Source: Haladaptatus sp. QDMS2 (lineage in GTDB: Archaea; Halobacteriota; Halobacteria; Halobacteriales; Halococcaceae). Taken from it: a stretch of 64,000 nt of DNA. Positions within the stretch are counted from its first letter, which is position 1. Each line of letters starts with the position of its first letter. Location of the stretch: the NCBI RefSeq assembly GCF_029338295.1, contig NZ_CP119792.1, forward strand, positions 434,001 through 498,000, written 5' to 3'. A program made the position numbers and the translations under genes. Below the pieces are notes generated by a model, which had not been told where the DNA came from, searched no databases, and saw nothing but the letters and a program-made list of their open reading frames with translations. Shown here one piece after another: positions 1 through 9,403 of this stretch.

Positions 1-114
1 AACGGCGCGCACGCCCGTCACGTCGCGCTCGACGAACCGCCGATAGAAACCGACCGGGACCTGCGAGCGTACCTCGCCCAGCGACTGGACTGGACCCCGG
101 AGGCGGTTGTGTGA
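1..114 (+). CDS. C-terminal end of an unidentified protein (truncated by window edge)
   Basis: An open frame runs from base 1 to a TGA at 112-114 and encodes the last 37 residues of a protein, ending LDWTPEAVV. The stop overlaps the GTG start of the MATE exporter (GTGA), so the two genes are probably co-transcribed and translationally coupled. Too little is present to assign a family. Confidence 0.6.
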   Translation, partial: NGAHARHVALDEPPIETDRDLRAYLAQRLDWTPEAVV

Positions 115-1559
115 AGCTTTTCAAGGGACAGAGCGAACTCGAACTGACCGAGGGTGGCATCGTCGAACCACTGGTTTATCTCTCGCTACCCATCGTCATC
201 ACGAATCTGATGCAGACGGCGTACAACCTCGCCGACACCTTCTGGCTCGGTCAGTACTCCACTGAAGCCCTCGCGGCAATCTCCTTTGGCTTCCCGATGG
301 TGTTCCTACTCATCTCGCTTGGCATGGGTCTGTCCGTCGCGGGCAGCGTCCTCGTCGCCCAGCACACGGGGGCCGGCGAGACGGAGGAAGCGGAGTACGC
401 CGCTTCTCAGACGGTAAGTTTCGCGTTCATCGCGTCGATTATCCTCGGCGCGATTGGTTACCCGTTGGTTCGCCCGTTCCTCGCGTTCCTCGGGGCATCA
501 CCGGAGGTGCTGCCCGGCGCGACAGCCTACATGCAGGTCATCTCGCTCGGCCTGCCGTTCATGTTCGGGTTTTTCATCTTCATCTCGCTGATGCGCGGAG
601 CGGGGGACACCATCACACCAATGGTCGTCATGTTCGGCACCGTCGTCGTGAACGTGGTTCTGGACCCCTTTCTCATCAATGGGTGGGCGTTCTTTCCGGA
701 ACTGGGGATTCAGGGCGCAGCCATCGCGACGGTGTTCTCCCGGAGCCTCGCCATGGTGGTCGGCCTCGCAATCATGGTCTCGGGAACGAGGGGCATCCAG
801 ATTCACCTCGCGGACATGAAACCGGACTTCACCTACCTCCGGAAAATCGTCCGCATCGGGATTCCGGCGAGCATCGAGGGCACGGGCCGGGCACTCTCGG
901 TCAACGCGATGTTGCTCATCGTCGGCATGTTCGCGACGCCCGTCGTCGCCGCCTTCGGTATCGGCGTGCGCGTTTTCTCGGTAATTTTCATGCCCGCTAT
1001 CGCGGTGGCCCGCGGCGTCGAAACCATGACTGGCCAGAACATCGGCGCGGGGCGCTACGACCGTGCAGAGGAGGCGAACTACATTGCGGCGAAGGGAACG
1101 TTCGTCATCCTCTCGCTGGTCGGTGTCCTCATCTTCCTGTTCCCGACGCCCATCGTCGCCGTGTTCACGGACGACCCGCTCGTGCTCGCTGAGGGGAGTA
1201 CGTTCCTCCGGTACGTCGCACTCTCCTTTGGCTTCACTGGCATCATGCGTGCGTTTACGGGTGGCTTTCGTGGCGCTGGCAAGACGCTCGTCGCGGCGAC
1301 CATCTCGATTCTCGCGCTCGGAGGGATTCGCCTGCCGGTCGCCTACGTCGCCTCGCAGTTCCGGTTCTCGCTCCCCCTGATTCCGACCGACGCCATCTTC
1401 GGCGTCCGCGGTATCTGGGTGGCGTTTTTCGTCTCGAACGTCACCGGGGCGCTCATCGCGTGGGCGTGGTTCTCACGAGGGACCTGGCGCGAGACGAACG
1501 TTCGCGGGTCGCCCGACGCCGGCCCACCGGACGTGGACGCGACCATTTCCGACGACTGA
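111..1559 (+). CDS. MATE family multidrug/cation exporter
   Basis: A 482-residue polytopic membrane protein of the multi-antimicrobial extrusion (NorM/DinF) family, which exports organic cations or drugs in exchange for Na+ or H+. The sequence shows about 12 hydrophobic segments in two related halves, family-typical early residues (PIVITNLMQTAYNLADTFWLG) and the internal repeat with G-AGDT (RGAGDTITPMVV) and G-AGKT (RGAGKTLVA) motifs. Its length is normal for the family. The start is a GTG overlapping the upstream stop; no downstream methionine fits the first membrane segment as well. The C-terminal tail is acidic and soluble. The substrate cannot be read from sequence. Confidence 0.9.
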   Translation: MKLFKGQSELELTEGGIVEPLVYLSLPIVITNLMQTAYNLADTFWLGQYSTEALAAISFGFPMVFLLISLGMGLSVAGSVLVAQHTGAGETEEAEYAASQTVSFAFIASIILGAIGYPLVRPFLAFLGASPEVLPGATAYMQVISLGLPFMFGFFIFISLMRGAGDTITPMVVMFGTVVVNVVLDPFLINGWAFFPELGIQGAAIATVFSRSLAMVVGLAIMVSGTRGIQIHLADMKPDFTYLRKIVRIGIPASIEGTGRALSVNAMLLIVGMFATPVVAAFGIGVRVFSVIFMPAIAVARGVETMTGQNIGAGRYDRAEEANYIAAKGTFVILSLVGVLIFLFPTPIVAVFTDDPLVLAEGSTFLRYVALSFGFTGIMRAFTGGFRGAGKTLVAATISILALGGIRLPVAYVASQFRFSLPLIPTDAIFGVRGIWVAFFVSNVTGALIAWAWFSRGTWRETNVRGSPDAGPPDVDATISDD

Positions 1560-1641
1560 CCTCTCACCTCTCTATCCCTTCATCGCTGAAGATGTCTCTC
1601 AACTGAAACGCTCAAGAGGTGAGCGAGAGTAGGGCGAGATA

Positions 1642-2676
1642 ATGCAGTGGGAACCCGACCGCGGCCTCCAATATCGCATGGCCGTCGCCCTCGTCTTGCT
1701 CGCCCTGATGCCCCTCGCCTTCGTTACTGCCATGAGCCTCGCGATTTCGTACATCGTCGTTCCGCTCGCCGAACTCCTCCTCGAAACCCAGATTGCCTGG
1801 CGGTTCACCGTAAGCTTGCCACTCGTCCTCGTGTTGACGGTCGGTGGTCTCGCATTTCAGTTCCTGTTCGGCGACCGCCTCGCGCTTCACTCGATTGGCG
1901 CCCGCCGCGTCGAACGCGCCGACTACCCGGAGGTGTACGCCCGCCTCGACCGCCTCTCGACGCAGGCCGTCCTCCCGACGCCACGCCTCGCGGTGGCCCC
2001 AACTCGCGTCCCGAACGCCTTCGCCACGGGCCGCTCCCCGGAGACGGCGACCATCGCGGTCACCCGCGGCCTGCTCGACACGCTCTCGGGCGACGAACTC
2101 GACGCCGTGTTGGCCCACGAACTTTCCCACGTGAAAAACCGCGACGTGGCGGTCATGTCGCTCGCCTACCTCTTGCCCTCGTTCACTTACGTGGTCGCCA
2201 CAATTGCCTACACTCTGCTCGGCGGCCTCTGGAACGTCATCGGCCACTTCCACCACAGCGACAGCGACGACGCCCGGCCCCTGCTCGTGTTCATCGTCCT
2301 GTTCGTCGTCACCGCCCTGCTGACCATCCTCATCGCCACCGTCTTCTGGGTCGGCAGTTTCCTCCTCTTTCGCCTGCTCTCGCAGTACCGAGAGTACGCC
2401 GCAGACCGCGGGGCCGCCCGCATCACGGGCAACCCACTCGCCCTCGCGAGCGCCCTCGGGAAGATACACGAGACGATGGCCGGCCTGCCCGACCGCGACC
2501 TGCGCGAAATCGACGGCGGCGTCGAAGCCCTCTACATCGCCCCGCTCGACCTGCCGATGTTCACCGACGGCGACAAGGCGCTCATCAGCCGCGACATCTT
2601 CCCGGAGACCCACCCGCCGACGGCGACGCGAATCGAGCGCTTGCAGGCGCTCGCGAGAGACTTAGAAACTCGATAA
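1642..2676 (+). CDS. htpX: M48 family zinc metalloprotease, HtpX-like
   Basis: A 344-residue membrane-anchored endopeptidase of the M48 (HtpX/Ste24) family, which degrades misfolded membrane proteins. It has two N-terminal membrane segments (about residues 10-75), then the zinc site HELSH followed by KNRD. Two more hydrophobic stretches follow, then the third zinc ligand in REYAADRGAA. This is the normal domain order and length for archaeal HtpX. The gene stands alone on the forward strand and converges on the propeller lipoprotein gene, with only five bases between the two stops. Confidence 0.92.
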   Translation: MQWEPDRGLQYRMAVALVLLALMPLAFVTAMSLAISYIVVPLAELLLETQIAWRFTVSLPLVLVLTVGGLAFQFLFGDRLALHSIGARRVERADYPEVYARLDRLSTQAVLPTPRLAVAPTRVPNAFATGRSPETATIAVTRGLLDTLSGDELDAVLAHELSHVKNRDVAVMSLAYLLPSFTYVVATIAYTLLGGLWNVIGHFHHSDSDDARPLLVFIVLFVVTALLTILIATVFWVGSFLLFRLLSQYREYAADRGAARITGNPLALASALGKIHETMAGLPDRDLREIDGGVEALYIAPLDLPMFTDGDKALISRDIFPETHPPTATRIERLQALARDLETR

Positions 2677-2681
2677 CCTAC

Positions 2682-4013
2682 TCAATCGACGATACAGTGT
2701 CCCAGAACGGGCAGATTACACGTCCCGAACGCGAACAACTCGCCGTGATTGGTGGGTGCGAACACGAGGTCACTGGCAACCGCAGGCCGGGTGGCATGGA
2801 GTTGCGAATTCCTCCCCAGTTTGGCGCGGGCCTGCTCCTTGCCGGTCTTCGCGTCGAGGACGAACACCTGTCCGAACACCGTATCTCGCTGTAACCACCC
2901 GGGTACGTAAACCGACCCTCCGGAGACGACCGGGGTCGAGACGAGGTCGATTTCGGGATTCCCCTCATGGGCTTCGACACTCACGTCCTCCGGCCGACCG
3001 AACCGCCAGCTGCGTTCGCCAGTCTTCACATTCCTCGCGTCGAGGCCGAACCCCGCGGCGTGGTAGAGGAGTCCATCCGCGACGGCGAATCCGGCGTCCG
3101 TCCATCGCGGCGTGATCTCCTGTTTCCACTTCGTCTCTCGCGTCTCGCGGTCGAGTGCGACGACGTACTCCTTGCCGTCTTTGGTGCGTTCAGAGAGCGC
3201 GACGAACAGCGTGTCGTCGACGATAGTGGGGGCTCCGTCAATCAATAGCTGTTCGCGCCACAGCTCCTCGCCAGTCTCCATGTCGAGGGCGATGAGGAGG
3301 TCGTCGGCAATCATCGGGACGTAGACGATACCGTCTGCGGCTGATAGTTGCCACATGAGTGTTTCTTCCGGGAATGTGGTTTTCCAGCGTTCTGACCCGT
3401 CAGCAGGGTCGATACCGTACACTGCTTCGACTTGGCCCTGGTCTCGAAACGGTGACCCGTACGTCCCGGCCACGACCACGTCGTCGGTCACGATTGGTGG
3501 GACCACGTCGGGCCGCTGCTGGGGTTCGAAGAGATTGTCGAACGTCCATTGCACCGTCCCGTCCAAATCGAGCGCTTTCAGCCCGGGTTTCGTCTGGACG
3601 TAGATGCGGTCGTCGTGGAGGACGAGCGAATCTGCGAGATAGAAGTAGTAGAACTCGTCGCTGCGCCACAGTTCGGTCACCCACCGCGATTCGCCGGTCG
3701 TTGCGTCGAGGGCTTCGAGCCACGCGCCGCCCGGATTTTCTGTTCTGGGTTCCTGCGAGAAGCCGAAATAGACGGTGCTATCCCCGACGACAGGCGAGGT
3801 GATTACGACGCCACCTTGGTCACGACGTTGTTTCCATTCCGTGTGAAGCGCCGAAGCCGGCCCCTCGATGCCGGTGTGGCCGGTGTGGGAATTGTCGATG
3901 GTCGAGCGGGGCCACGTCCCCTCTGCTTCGGAGGAATCGAGGGAGAGACAGCCAGAGAGGGCTGCGAACGCGCTTCCGAACGTCGCGAGAAACGTTCGGC
4001 GATTCGAGGGCAT
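2682..4013 (-). CDS. Secreted PQQ-like beta-propeller lipoprotein
   Basis: A 443-residue protein with a Tat signal and lipobox at the N-terminus (SNRRTFLA, then ALSGC), so it is probably exported folded and lipid-anchored outside the membrane. The rest is a series of WD-like PQQ repeats, seen as recurrent blades of the form VYGIDPADGSERWKT, LIALDMETGEELWRE and VYALD-type strands with a conserved Trp, which fold as a beta-propeller. No dehydrogenase residues for PQQ cofactor binding are evident, so a structural or binding role resembling BamB is more likely than an enzyme. The gene lies behind another Tat lipoprotein gene on the same strand, 78 bases away. Confidence 0.85.
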   Translation of the reverse strand: MPSNRRTFLATFGSAFAALSGCLSLDSSEAEGTWPRSTIDNSHTGHTGIEGPASALHTEWKQRRDQGGVVITSPVVGDSTVYFGFSQEPRTENPGGAWLEALDATTGESRWVTELWRSDEFYYFYLADSLVLHDDRIYVQTKPGLKALDLDGTVQWTFDNLFEPQQRPDVVPPIVTDDVVVAGTYGSPFRDQGQVEAVYGIDPADGSERWKTTFPEETLMWQLSAADGIVYVPMIADDLLIALDMETGEELWREQLLIDGAPTIVDDTLFVALSERTKDGKEYVVALDRETRETKWKQEITPRWTDAGFAVADGLLYHAAGFGLDARNVKTGERSWRFGRPEDVSVEAHEGNPEIDLVSTPVVSGGSVYVPGWLQRDTVFGQVFVLDAKTGKEQARAKLGRNSQLHATRPAVASDLVFAPTNHGELFAFGTCNLPVLGHCIVD

Positions 4014-4091
4014 TTCAGGAATGTTGACAGATTCGAGGTAAATATCTTCTGTTGAATCGAGTGCGCGTGGCGGTGCCCGCGTCGAGGTTCC

Positions 4092-4913
4092 TCACGCGGT
4101 GTTGGATTCGAGCGAACAGGCCACCGCTCCCCCACCGTTCACGCTCGACTGCGCGCCCGTCAGCCGGTAATCGAACGAATAGGCCGCGCTCCCACCGCGC
4201 CCGTGAACCACCGTAACTTTCCCAGTTCGCTCCGCGCCGTCGCAGGCGTTGGCCGGTGCGCCGTCGGGGAACGCGAAGGGTGCGTACGTCGTCTCGAACG
4301 CTCTGGTCTCACCGCCCGGGACGATGAGGTCGGGGCGGTCGGGCGTGAGTGGCTGGTTCGCTCCGACGCCGATGACGCCGGGGTCGAAGCCGAGTGAGGA
4401 ACGGTCGAACGACTCGCTCTGGGGGTCGACCGTCGGATTCGGCACGTCCCCGGAGATAGCGACGAATCGAATCAGGAGCGGTGAATCGCCCTGATTCTGG
4501 ATGTCGAACCGAGCGCGGCCGTCGGGGAGGGCTTCGACGTGGTTCGTCCAGGCGTGGACGGAGCCGAACGCCCACTCGCTGGTCCAGCCGTCGGCCGTCT
4601 TTGCTTTGACGTGGGGCATTCCGGTGAGACGGGTTTCAAACGTTTCCGGGAAGATGACGCGGAACCGCGCCGTCTCGCCGGGATGGCTCACGGTTTCGTG
4701 CTCCTCGTCGGTGTCTTCGTCGTAGAAAACGACTTCCTCGACGATGACGTCCTCTCGAAATTCGACCACGAGGTCTGCGCCCTCGAATCGGTAGGAGGAA
4801 AACACGTCGTCGGACTTCGGAGGGCCAGTCACGAACGGAACCGAATCGACGCAGCCGGCGGAGAGCAACGCGCTTCCCGCGGCCAGCGAGTGGAGGAGTG
4901 GGCGGCGCTTCAT
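4092..4913 (-). CDS. Tat/lipobox lipoprotein of unknown function
   Basis: A 273-residue protein starting MKRRPLLHSLAAGSALLSAGC, a Tat-type signal followed by a lipobox cysteine near residue 21, which indicates a lipid-anchored extracellular protein. The mature part is acidic and strand-rich and resembles two immunoglobulin-like beta domains, but I do not recognise the family. It is followed on the same strand by the propeller lipoprotein gene. The upstream side toward the subtilase gene contains an 87-base spacer with an AT-rich segment (tgttatcaaaa) that could hold its promoter. Confidence 0.75.
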   Translation of the reverse strand: MKRRPLLHSLAAGSALLSAGCVDSVPFVTGPPKSDDVFSSYRFEGADLVVEFREDVIVEEVVFYDEDTDEEHETVSHPGETARFRVIFPETFETRLTGMPHVKAKTADGWTSEWAFGSVHAWTNHVEALPDGRARFDIQNQGDSPLLIRFVAISGDVPNPTVDPQSESFDRSSLGFDPGVIGVGANQPLTPDRPDLIVPGGETRAFETTYAPFAFPDGAPANACDGAERTGKVTVVHGRGGSAAYSFDYRLTGAQSSVNGGGAVACSLESNTA

Positions 4914-5000
4914 GTAACGGTGTTATCAAAATCCGCGATAAGCTTTCGGGTGTTGCGTTGCTGTCACGTTGACTCCGCACCCGAAAAACGGAGACTCGGG

Positions 5001-6341
5001 TTACTCTGTCAGTGCATCGTAGGTGTCGAGGTAGCCCGAACCGTAGTACTTCTTCTCGTACTCGTCTGGCACTTCGGCGACGCGTTTGAGCGTGCTCTGT
5101 AGCTGATTCGCGTTCATTCTCGGGTTCGCGCTCTTGAGGAGCGCCACCGCGCCCGCGACCTGCGGGGCAGCCATCGACGTGCCGGCGTACCAGTCGTAGC
5201 CGTAGTCCGCGCCGAGGTACTCGCCGTTCTCGTCGTAATTCGGCTCTGCGACGGTGTTCACGACGAAGTCGTAGTGCCAGTTTGCGCCCGTGCCGACGGC
5301 GTCCGAATCGGCGTTGCCGCCGGGTGCGCCGAGGTCCACCGCGTTCGTCCCGTGGTTGGTGTAGTAAGTCGGTGCGTAGGGCGGTTCTTCGAGGCCGTCT
5401 TCGCCCCACTTGAAGCCGATTGGGCCGGTGGCGGCGACGGTGAGGCCGCCGGCCATCTCGGAGGAGTCGCGCTGGTCCTTGTCGAACTGGAGCGTGCCGC
5501 CCCAGTTGCCACAGGCGTGCGTGAGGACCGTCCCCTGTCGGTTGGCGTAGGTGGCGGTGCGCTGCATCGCCTGCCCCCAGAATTTGCCCCACCCGTCTTC
5601 GCGGAAACGGAACGTCCAGCCGAGACTGAGGTTCGCGGCGTCCGCCCCGATGTCCGCGGCGTAGACGATGGCGGCGAGCACGTCGCCCATCCACGCGGCG
5701 AAGTCGGCCGAATCCACCTGCGAGAACACGCGCAGGTCAACGAGCTCCGCGCCGGGTGCAGAGCCGACGACCCCGGAGTCGTTCTCATCGCTGGCTGCGA
5801 TGATGCCCGCGACGTGCGTGCCGTGTGCGCCGCCGTACGGACCGGGTGCGCCGAGCGAGTCGGGCGTGAAGTTCCGCGAGAGGTCGTGGTTCACCGTCCC
5901 TTGTAGGTCGGGGTGACCCGCGCCGACCCCGGAGTCGATGATGGCGACGCGCGTCCCTTCGCCCCGGGTAATTTCGTGGGCTTCGGGGATGCGCTGGTCC
6001 TGTTTGTCCCACTGGTAGGCAGTGAGGTCCTCGCCCTCTGGCGGGTACTCGACCCGCGTTGCACGGCCCGGAGCCGGGTCTGGAACTCGCGGTTCGTAGC
6101 GGCCATCTGCCGCGTATTTGGCGCCGTCGAGGGCCGCCTCGTCTGCGCGGACGACGAGCAGGTCGACTGCAGAGAGGTCGTGGAGAATCTCGACATCTGC
6201 GTTCTTTCGCAGGCTCTTGCTGTCGACGAGGTAGCGCCGCTTCTCACTTGCGCCGGCGAGCGACGTGCTGAGTGTGAGTCCGGCGAGTGCTGTCCCCGTC
6301 GCTTTCAGGACGCTCCGCCGATTCGTTCGGGGCAGGGTCAT
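5001..6341 (-). CDS. Secreted subtilisin-like serine protease (S8, halolysin-type)
   Basis: A 446-residue subtilase. The N-terminal RRSVLKATGTALAG is a Tat signal, followed by an I9-like propeptide to about residue 125. The catalytic triad is visible in order: Asp in VAIIDSGVGAGHPDL, His in HGTHVAGIIAA and Ser in GTSMAAPQVAGAVALL. The protein ends shortly after the catalytic domain and lacks the C-terminal extension found in many halolysins. Its ATG overlaps the stop of the upstream carboxypeptidase gene by four bases, so an endoprotease and an exopeptidase are made from one transcript, consistent with joint digestion of external protein. Confidence 0.93.
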   Translation of the reverse strand: MTLPRTNRRSVLKATGTALAGLTLSTSLAGASEKRRYLVDSKSLRKNADVEILHDLSAVDLLVVRADEAALDGAKYAADGRYEPRVPDPAPGRATRVEYPPEGEDLTAYQWDKQDQRIPEAHEITRGEGTRVAIIDSGVGAGHPDLQGTVNHDLSRNFTPDSLGAPGPYGGAHGTHVAGIIAASDENDSGVVGSAPGAELVDLRVFSQVDSADFAAWMGDVLAAIVYAADIGADAANLSLGWTFRFREDGWGKFWGQAMQRTATYANRQGTVLTHACGNWGGTLQFDKDQRDSSEMAGGLTVAATGPIGFKWGEDGLEEPPYAPTYYTNHGTNAVDLGAPGGNADSDAVGTGANWHYDFVVNTVAEPNYDENGEYLGADYGYDWYAGTSMAAPQVAGAVALLKSANPRMNANQLQSTLKRVAEVPDEYEKKYYGSGYLDTYDALTE

Positions 6342-7657
6342 CGCAGATTCACCTCCTCGCCGTACAGCGGGGTATCGAAGTAGGTGTCCACGCTGTAGTC
6401 AGTGAGCGTCGGGTCGTCTGCGAGCGCGGCGAACGATTCGAGGAAGCCGACTTTCGTGAGTTGGAGTTGGCGGCCAAACGCCTTCTGCCCGAGGTGGTCG
6501 GTCTGGTAGGCCACTTCGTAGAGCATCCCAGCGGCTGTGTCGCCGCCGTTGGCGACGTTCGGACAGAGAGCGTCCAGATACGACCCCCAGAGTGGGTAGT
6601 AGCCGTAGCGCGTAATGCTGTCGTAGACGCTGTTGCCGCGGTCTGCGAGCGCCTCGATGACGAGCGAGTTGAGTTTGATGGACTTCGTGCTGGTCTCGTA
6701 GTCAAGGAACGGATTGACCGCTTCACTGACCGGCGTGTGGTCGTCCGGGAAGAAGGGCGACTGGGCGAGGTAGTCCTCGCCAAAATTGGCCATGACGCTC
6801 ATCAGCGTTTGCTTCGGCGGTTTGTTGCCGTCGCCCGACCCCGGAATCAGGTCGCCACCCTTGTGGTGGTGAGTGATGGCGTAGTCCGGATTTGCCTCAA
6901 TGAACGATTCGGTGACGGCCCGCACTTCTGGCGTGAGGCGGAGGCCGCTCGCAAAGAGCGTGTGCCCTTCATAGGGCATGTCCATGTACTGTTCGTTGGC
7001 CCACCAGTCCGCCTGGTCGTCAGTTCGTGGATTGAACTCAGAAGGTGGACGGATGTTGAAGTCCCGGTTCATGTCGTAGCCGGGGTCACCCACCGGGTCG
7101 GTCGAGTGATAGTACGGCTTGTAGCGCGATTCACCCTCCCACGCCTGGGTGTTCTGCCGGCGGGCCACCCACTCTTCGCGGCCGTCGTCGTCGTAATCGT
7201 AGTGGTACATCGCCCCGTCGGGGTTGATTCGCGGGATGATGGTGAACGAGAGGTTGTCGAGGATGTGTTCGACCTGTTTCGAATTGCTCATCCCGAAGGA
7301 TTTGATGAGTTTCAGCGCGACTTCCGTTCCGATGGCTTCGTCGCCGTGAATCTGGGTGACGAGGTGGATGTGGGTGTCGCCCTCGCCGACTTTCACCTCC
7401 CAGATGGGGTCGTTTCGACCCGCAGAGCGCCCGATTTCTCGGAGCGAGATGCGGTCGCTTCGTTGTTCTACCTGAGCGAGTTCCGTCGCGAGTTCCTCGT
7501 TGGTGTGGAACGCGTTCAGGTTGATGAAGTTCTCAGTGCCCTGTTTCGGCCCGCCCGGTCTGTACGTTTGTTTGTCTGGGTCGGCGGACACGCTCGTGAG
7601 GCCTGCCACGCCGAGTGCTGCTGTACCCGTAGTCTGGAGGAAGTGTCTTCGTTTCAT
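6338..7657 (-). CDS. Secreted M14 zinc carboxypeptidase
   Basis: A 439-residue metallocarboxypeptidase of family M14. I place the start at the ATG giving MKRRHFLQTTGTAALG, a clear Tat signal; an in-frame Met 25 codons upstream would bury it. Zinc-site residues are visible: the HxxE motif as HGDE in QIHGDEAIGTE, and a later His in the YAITHHHKGGD segment. The IPRINPDGAMYH segment carries the family Asn-Pro-Asp-Gly motif. Release of C-terminal residues from peptides is the expected role. It is the first gene of a two-gene operon with the subtilase. The His after the signal and the acidic surface suggest a folded protein exported to the medium. Confidence 0.88.
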   Translation of the reverse strand: MKRRHFLQTTGTAALGVAGLTSVSADPDKQTYRPGGPKQGTENFINLNAFHTNEELATELAQVEQRSDRISLREIGRSAGRNDPIWEVKVGEGDTHIHLVTQIHGDEAIGTEVALKLIKSFGMSNSKQVEHILDNLSFTIIPRINPDGAMYHYDYDDDGREEWVARRQNTQAWEGESRYKPYYHSTDPVGDPGYDMNRDFNIRPPSEFNPRTDDQADWWANEQYMDMPYEGHTLFASGLRLTPEVRAVTESFIEANPDYAITHHHKGGDLIPGSGDGNKPPKQTLMSVMANFGEDYLAQSPFFPDDHTPVSEAVNPFLDYETSTKSIKLNSLVIEALADRGNSVYDSITRYGYYPLWGSYLDALCPNVANGGDTAAGMLYEVAYQTDHLGQKAFGRQLQLTKVGFLESFAALADDPTLTDYSVDTYFDTPLYGEEVNLR

Positions 7658-7836
7658 CTTCGGATGCGAGTCGGTGGACCTGGAGGGCTGTCTCCGTCCC
7701 CGACTATCCCGGTCAAAAATGCGGGCAGCCACTACTTAGTGTTATGCACTACCGTGGTTGGTTGAAACAATCACATATCTGGTTAGAAGGGACTGTGCAG
7801 GTGGGGCCCCGGCCGTGTACCATGCTATCATTCATA

Positions 7837-8334
7837 ATGGATAGTCCCGAACAGGTCAGTATGGCCGTCGATGACACCAGAGTGGACATCCTCGAGTTCG
7901 AGTTCGAGCGAGCGCTCACCGACAAAGCAGAGACGGACCTCTCGGATGCGTGGCCGTTTCGCGAGGTACACCTCGCGTATGTGGGTCCGGACGAGGTCAC
8001 CCACGCTCCGAAACAGCCTCAGTTCCTGGTGAACATGTCCTACGAACTGCCACGGGACATGGACTGGTCGCGACTCACGTTCGACGAGCGCGACCCGGCG
8101 GAACGGCGAGAACCGAGCGAACCGGCCGGCCCGGCCACGGCGATGACCGACGCACTCGCCCACGCCCAGGGGTACGACGCTATCGACTATCTGGCCGATT
8201 TCGCCACGGCGTATTCGAACGCCATCGACGAATCCTACGAGACGGTGGTGAAGTACTTCGACGACTTCTACGTGGTCAACGCCGATCGGCGCGAGCGACT
8301 CGTCTTCTTCGTCGGGAGTCTCCCAACCAGCTGA
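7837..8334 (+). CDS. Conserved haloarchaeal protein of unknown function
   Basis: A soluble acidic protein of 165 residues with no signal peptide or membrane segment and no motif I recognise. I chose the ATG that begins MDSPEQVSMAVDD; the open frame extends 31 codons further upstream but that part is basic and atypical. MAVDD at 7861 is an alternative start. The gene is divergent from the carboxypeptidase gene, with the 179-base spacer (7658-7836) serving both promoters. The next gene starts about 100 bases downstream and is also of unknown function, so the pair may be functionally linked. Confidence 0.6.
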   Translation: MDSPEQVSMAVDDTRVDILEFEFERALTDKAETDLSDAWPFREVHLAYVGPDEVTHAPKQPQFLVNMSYELPRDMDWSRLTFDERDPAERREPSEPAGPATAMTDALAHAQGYDAIDYLADFATAYSNAIDESYETVVKYFDDFYVVNADRRERLVFFVGSLPTS

Positions 8335-8437
8335 GTTTACGAGTAGAACCCACAGACTGAGCGGTCGGTAAAAATGTTATTATCTTGATGTATGTGTCTG
8401 TCCAATGAATTATACGTAGTGGCGCAAATGGGAATCT

Positions 8438-8827
8438 ATGCAAACGCTGGCCAATCGGGTCTACGATGAACTCGCCGAGTGGCTCGGAACTGACCTCGTC
8501 GGGGTGGCGTACTTCACGCAGGATTCGTGGGGCGTCGTCGATACACGCGCAGATTTACGGGAGAAGTATCCAGACGAGGTGGTGATAGAGAATATCATCA
8601 AACCGATGCAACTCGATTCGCTCGCCTCCCCGCTCTACGAAGAACCACACGGAGAGCGACTGACGGCGACCTGTCGCCTCTACGAGCACATCGTCGTCGC
8701 TGCCATCCTCGTCGGCGAAGAAGAGGGTGAGGGGCTGATTCTCGGGCTCGAACGTGGCACCGACTATTCGCTCGTCGAAGTCGTAGACCACGTCCAGATG
8801 CTGGCGACACAGGAATCTGCTGACTAA
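8438..8827 (+). CDS. Small conserved haloarchaeal protein of unknown function
   Basis: A 129-residue acidic cytoplasmic protein. The sequence alternates predicted helices and strands (LANRVYDELAEWLG, then DLVGVAYFTQDSWG, then a strand-rich C-terminal half) and has no Cys motifs or membrane segments. The overall pattern recalls the small sensor-like single-domain proteins common in haloarchaea, but I cannot name a family. A promoter-like AT stretch (gttattatcttgatg and aattatacg) lies 25-70 bases upstream. It ends 19 bases before the convergent MOSC gene. Confidence 0.65.
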   Translation: MQTLANRVYDELAEWLGTDLVGVAYFTQDSWGVVDTRADLREKYPDEVVIENIIKPMQLDSLASPLYEEPHGERLTATCRLYEHIVVAAILVGEEEGEGLILGLERGTDYSLVEVVDHVQMLATQESAD

Positions 8828-8846
8828 TTCTTGAAACCGCCGGATT

Positions 8847-9341
8847 CTACTCGTCGAGGACGGTGATTTCGTCCCCAGGTCGAATCGTGCCGCCTTCGAG
8901 AATGTCGGCTCGCAGGCCGCCGCGGTGGGTGAGCGCACTGAGAACGCCGTCTGCGGTCACGCGCTGGAGGTGACTGCACGGCTCACAGAGGCGGTCGCCC
9001 CGACAGACCACGTCCCCGACCGTGAATCGCTTGCCGACGAGGTGATTGAGCGCCGCATCGCGCGTCTCCACGTTGCGTCGATGTTCGCCGGGATTGAGTG
9101 TGAGTCCAGCCTCGCGCTCGATTGCTTCGATGGCTTCCTGTTCGATGAGCGTCAGGTCATACCCCGTCGGCCGGTCCTCGTCGCGCTCCCACTCGACGAA
9201 CGTTCCCGACTCGATGTCCCGAAAGTACCGGTCGCCGCGGAGGCCGGCTCCGGCGACCGCCTCGACTGCCGACTGTTCGCGCATCTCTGCTTCTGCCTCA
9301 GGAGCGATAAAAATCCGCTCGACTGTGCCCTGTCCGTTCAT
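8847..9341 (-). CDS. MOSC domain protein
   Basis: A 164-residue stand-alone MOSC domain, the fold found at the C-terminus of molybdenum cofactor sulfurases and in YiiM-like enzymes, where a conserved Cys handles the cofactor or a sulfur donor. The visible hallmarks are AGLRGDRYF, the acidic DLTLIEQEAIEAIE segment, RRNVETRDAALNHLVGKRF and the Cys-containing CRGDRLCEPCSHLQR, with the catalytic Cys expected in CEPC. There is no N-terminal beta-barrel extension. Its substrate is not evident; in the family, reactions on hydroxylamino compounds or Moco are known. No molybdoenzyme genes are adjacent. Confidence 0.88.
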   Translation of the reverse strand: MNGQGTVERIFIAPEAEAEMREQSAVEAVAGAGLRGDRYFRDIESGTFVEWERDEDRPTGYDLTLIEQEAIEAIEREAGLTLNPGEHRRNVETRDAALNHLVGKRFTVGDVVCRGDRLCEPCSHLQRVTADGVLSALTHRGGLRADILEGGTIRPGDEITVLDE

Positions 9342-9403
9342 ACCTCACTTCGGTACGTCCGAATCTTGAGTGTATCCCCTGGGAATCGCGGACTGTGCCC
9401 GGT

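Noticed and set aside
6287-7765. Forward open frame of about 490 codons over the carboxypeptidase
   Set aside because: It is the complement of a gene with a Tat signal and zinc-site motifs.
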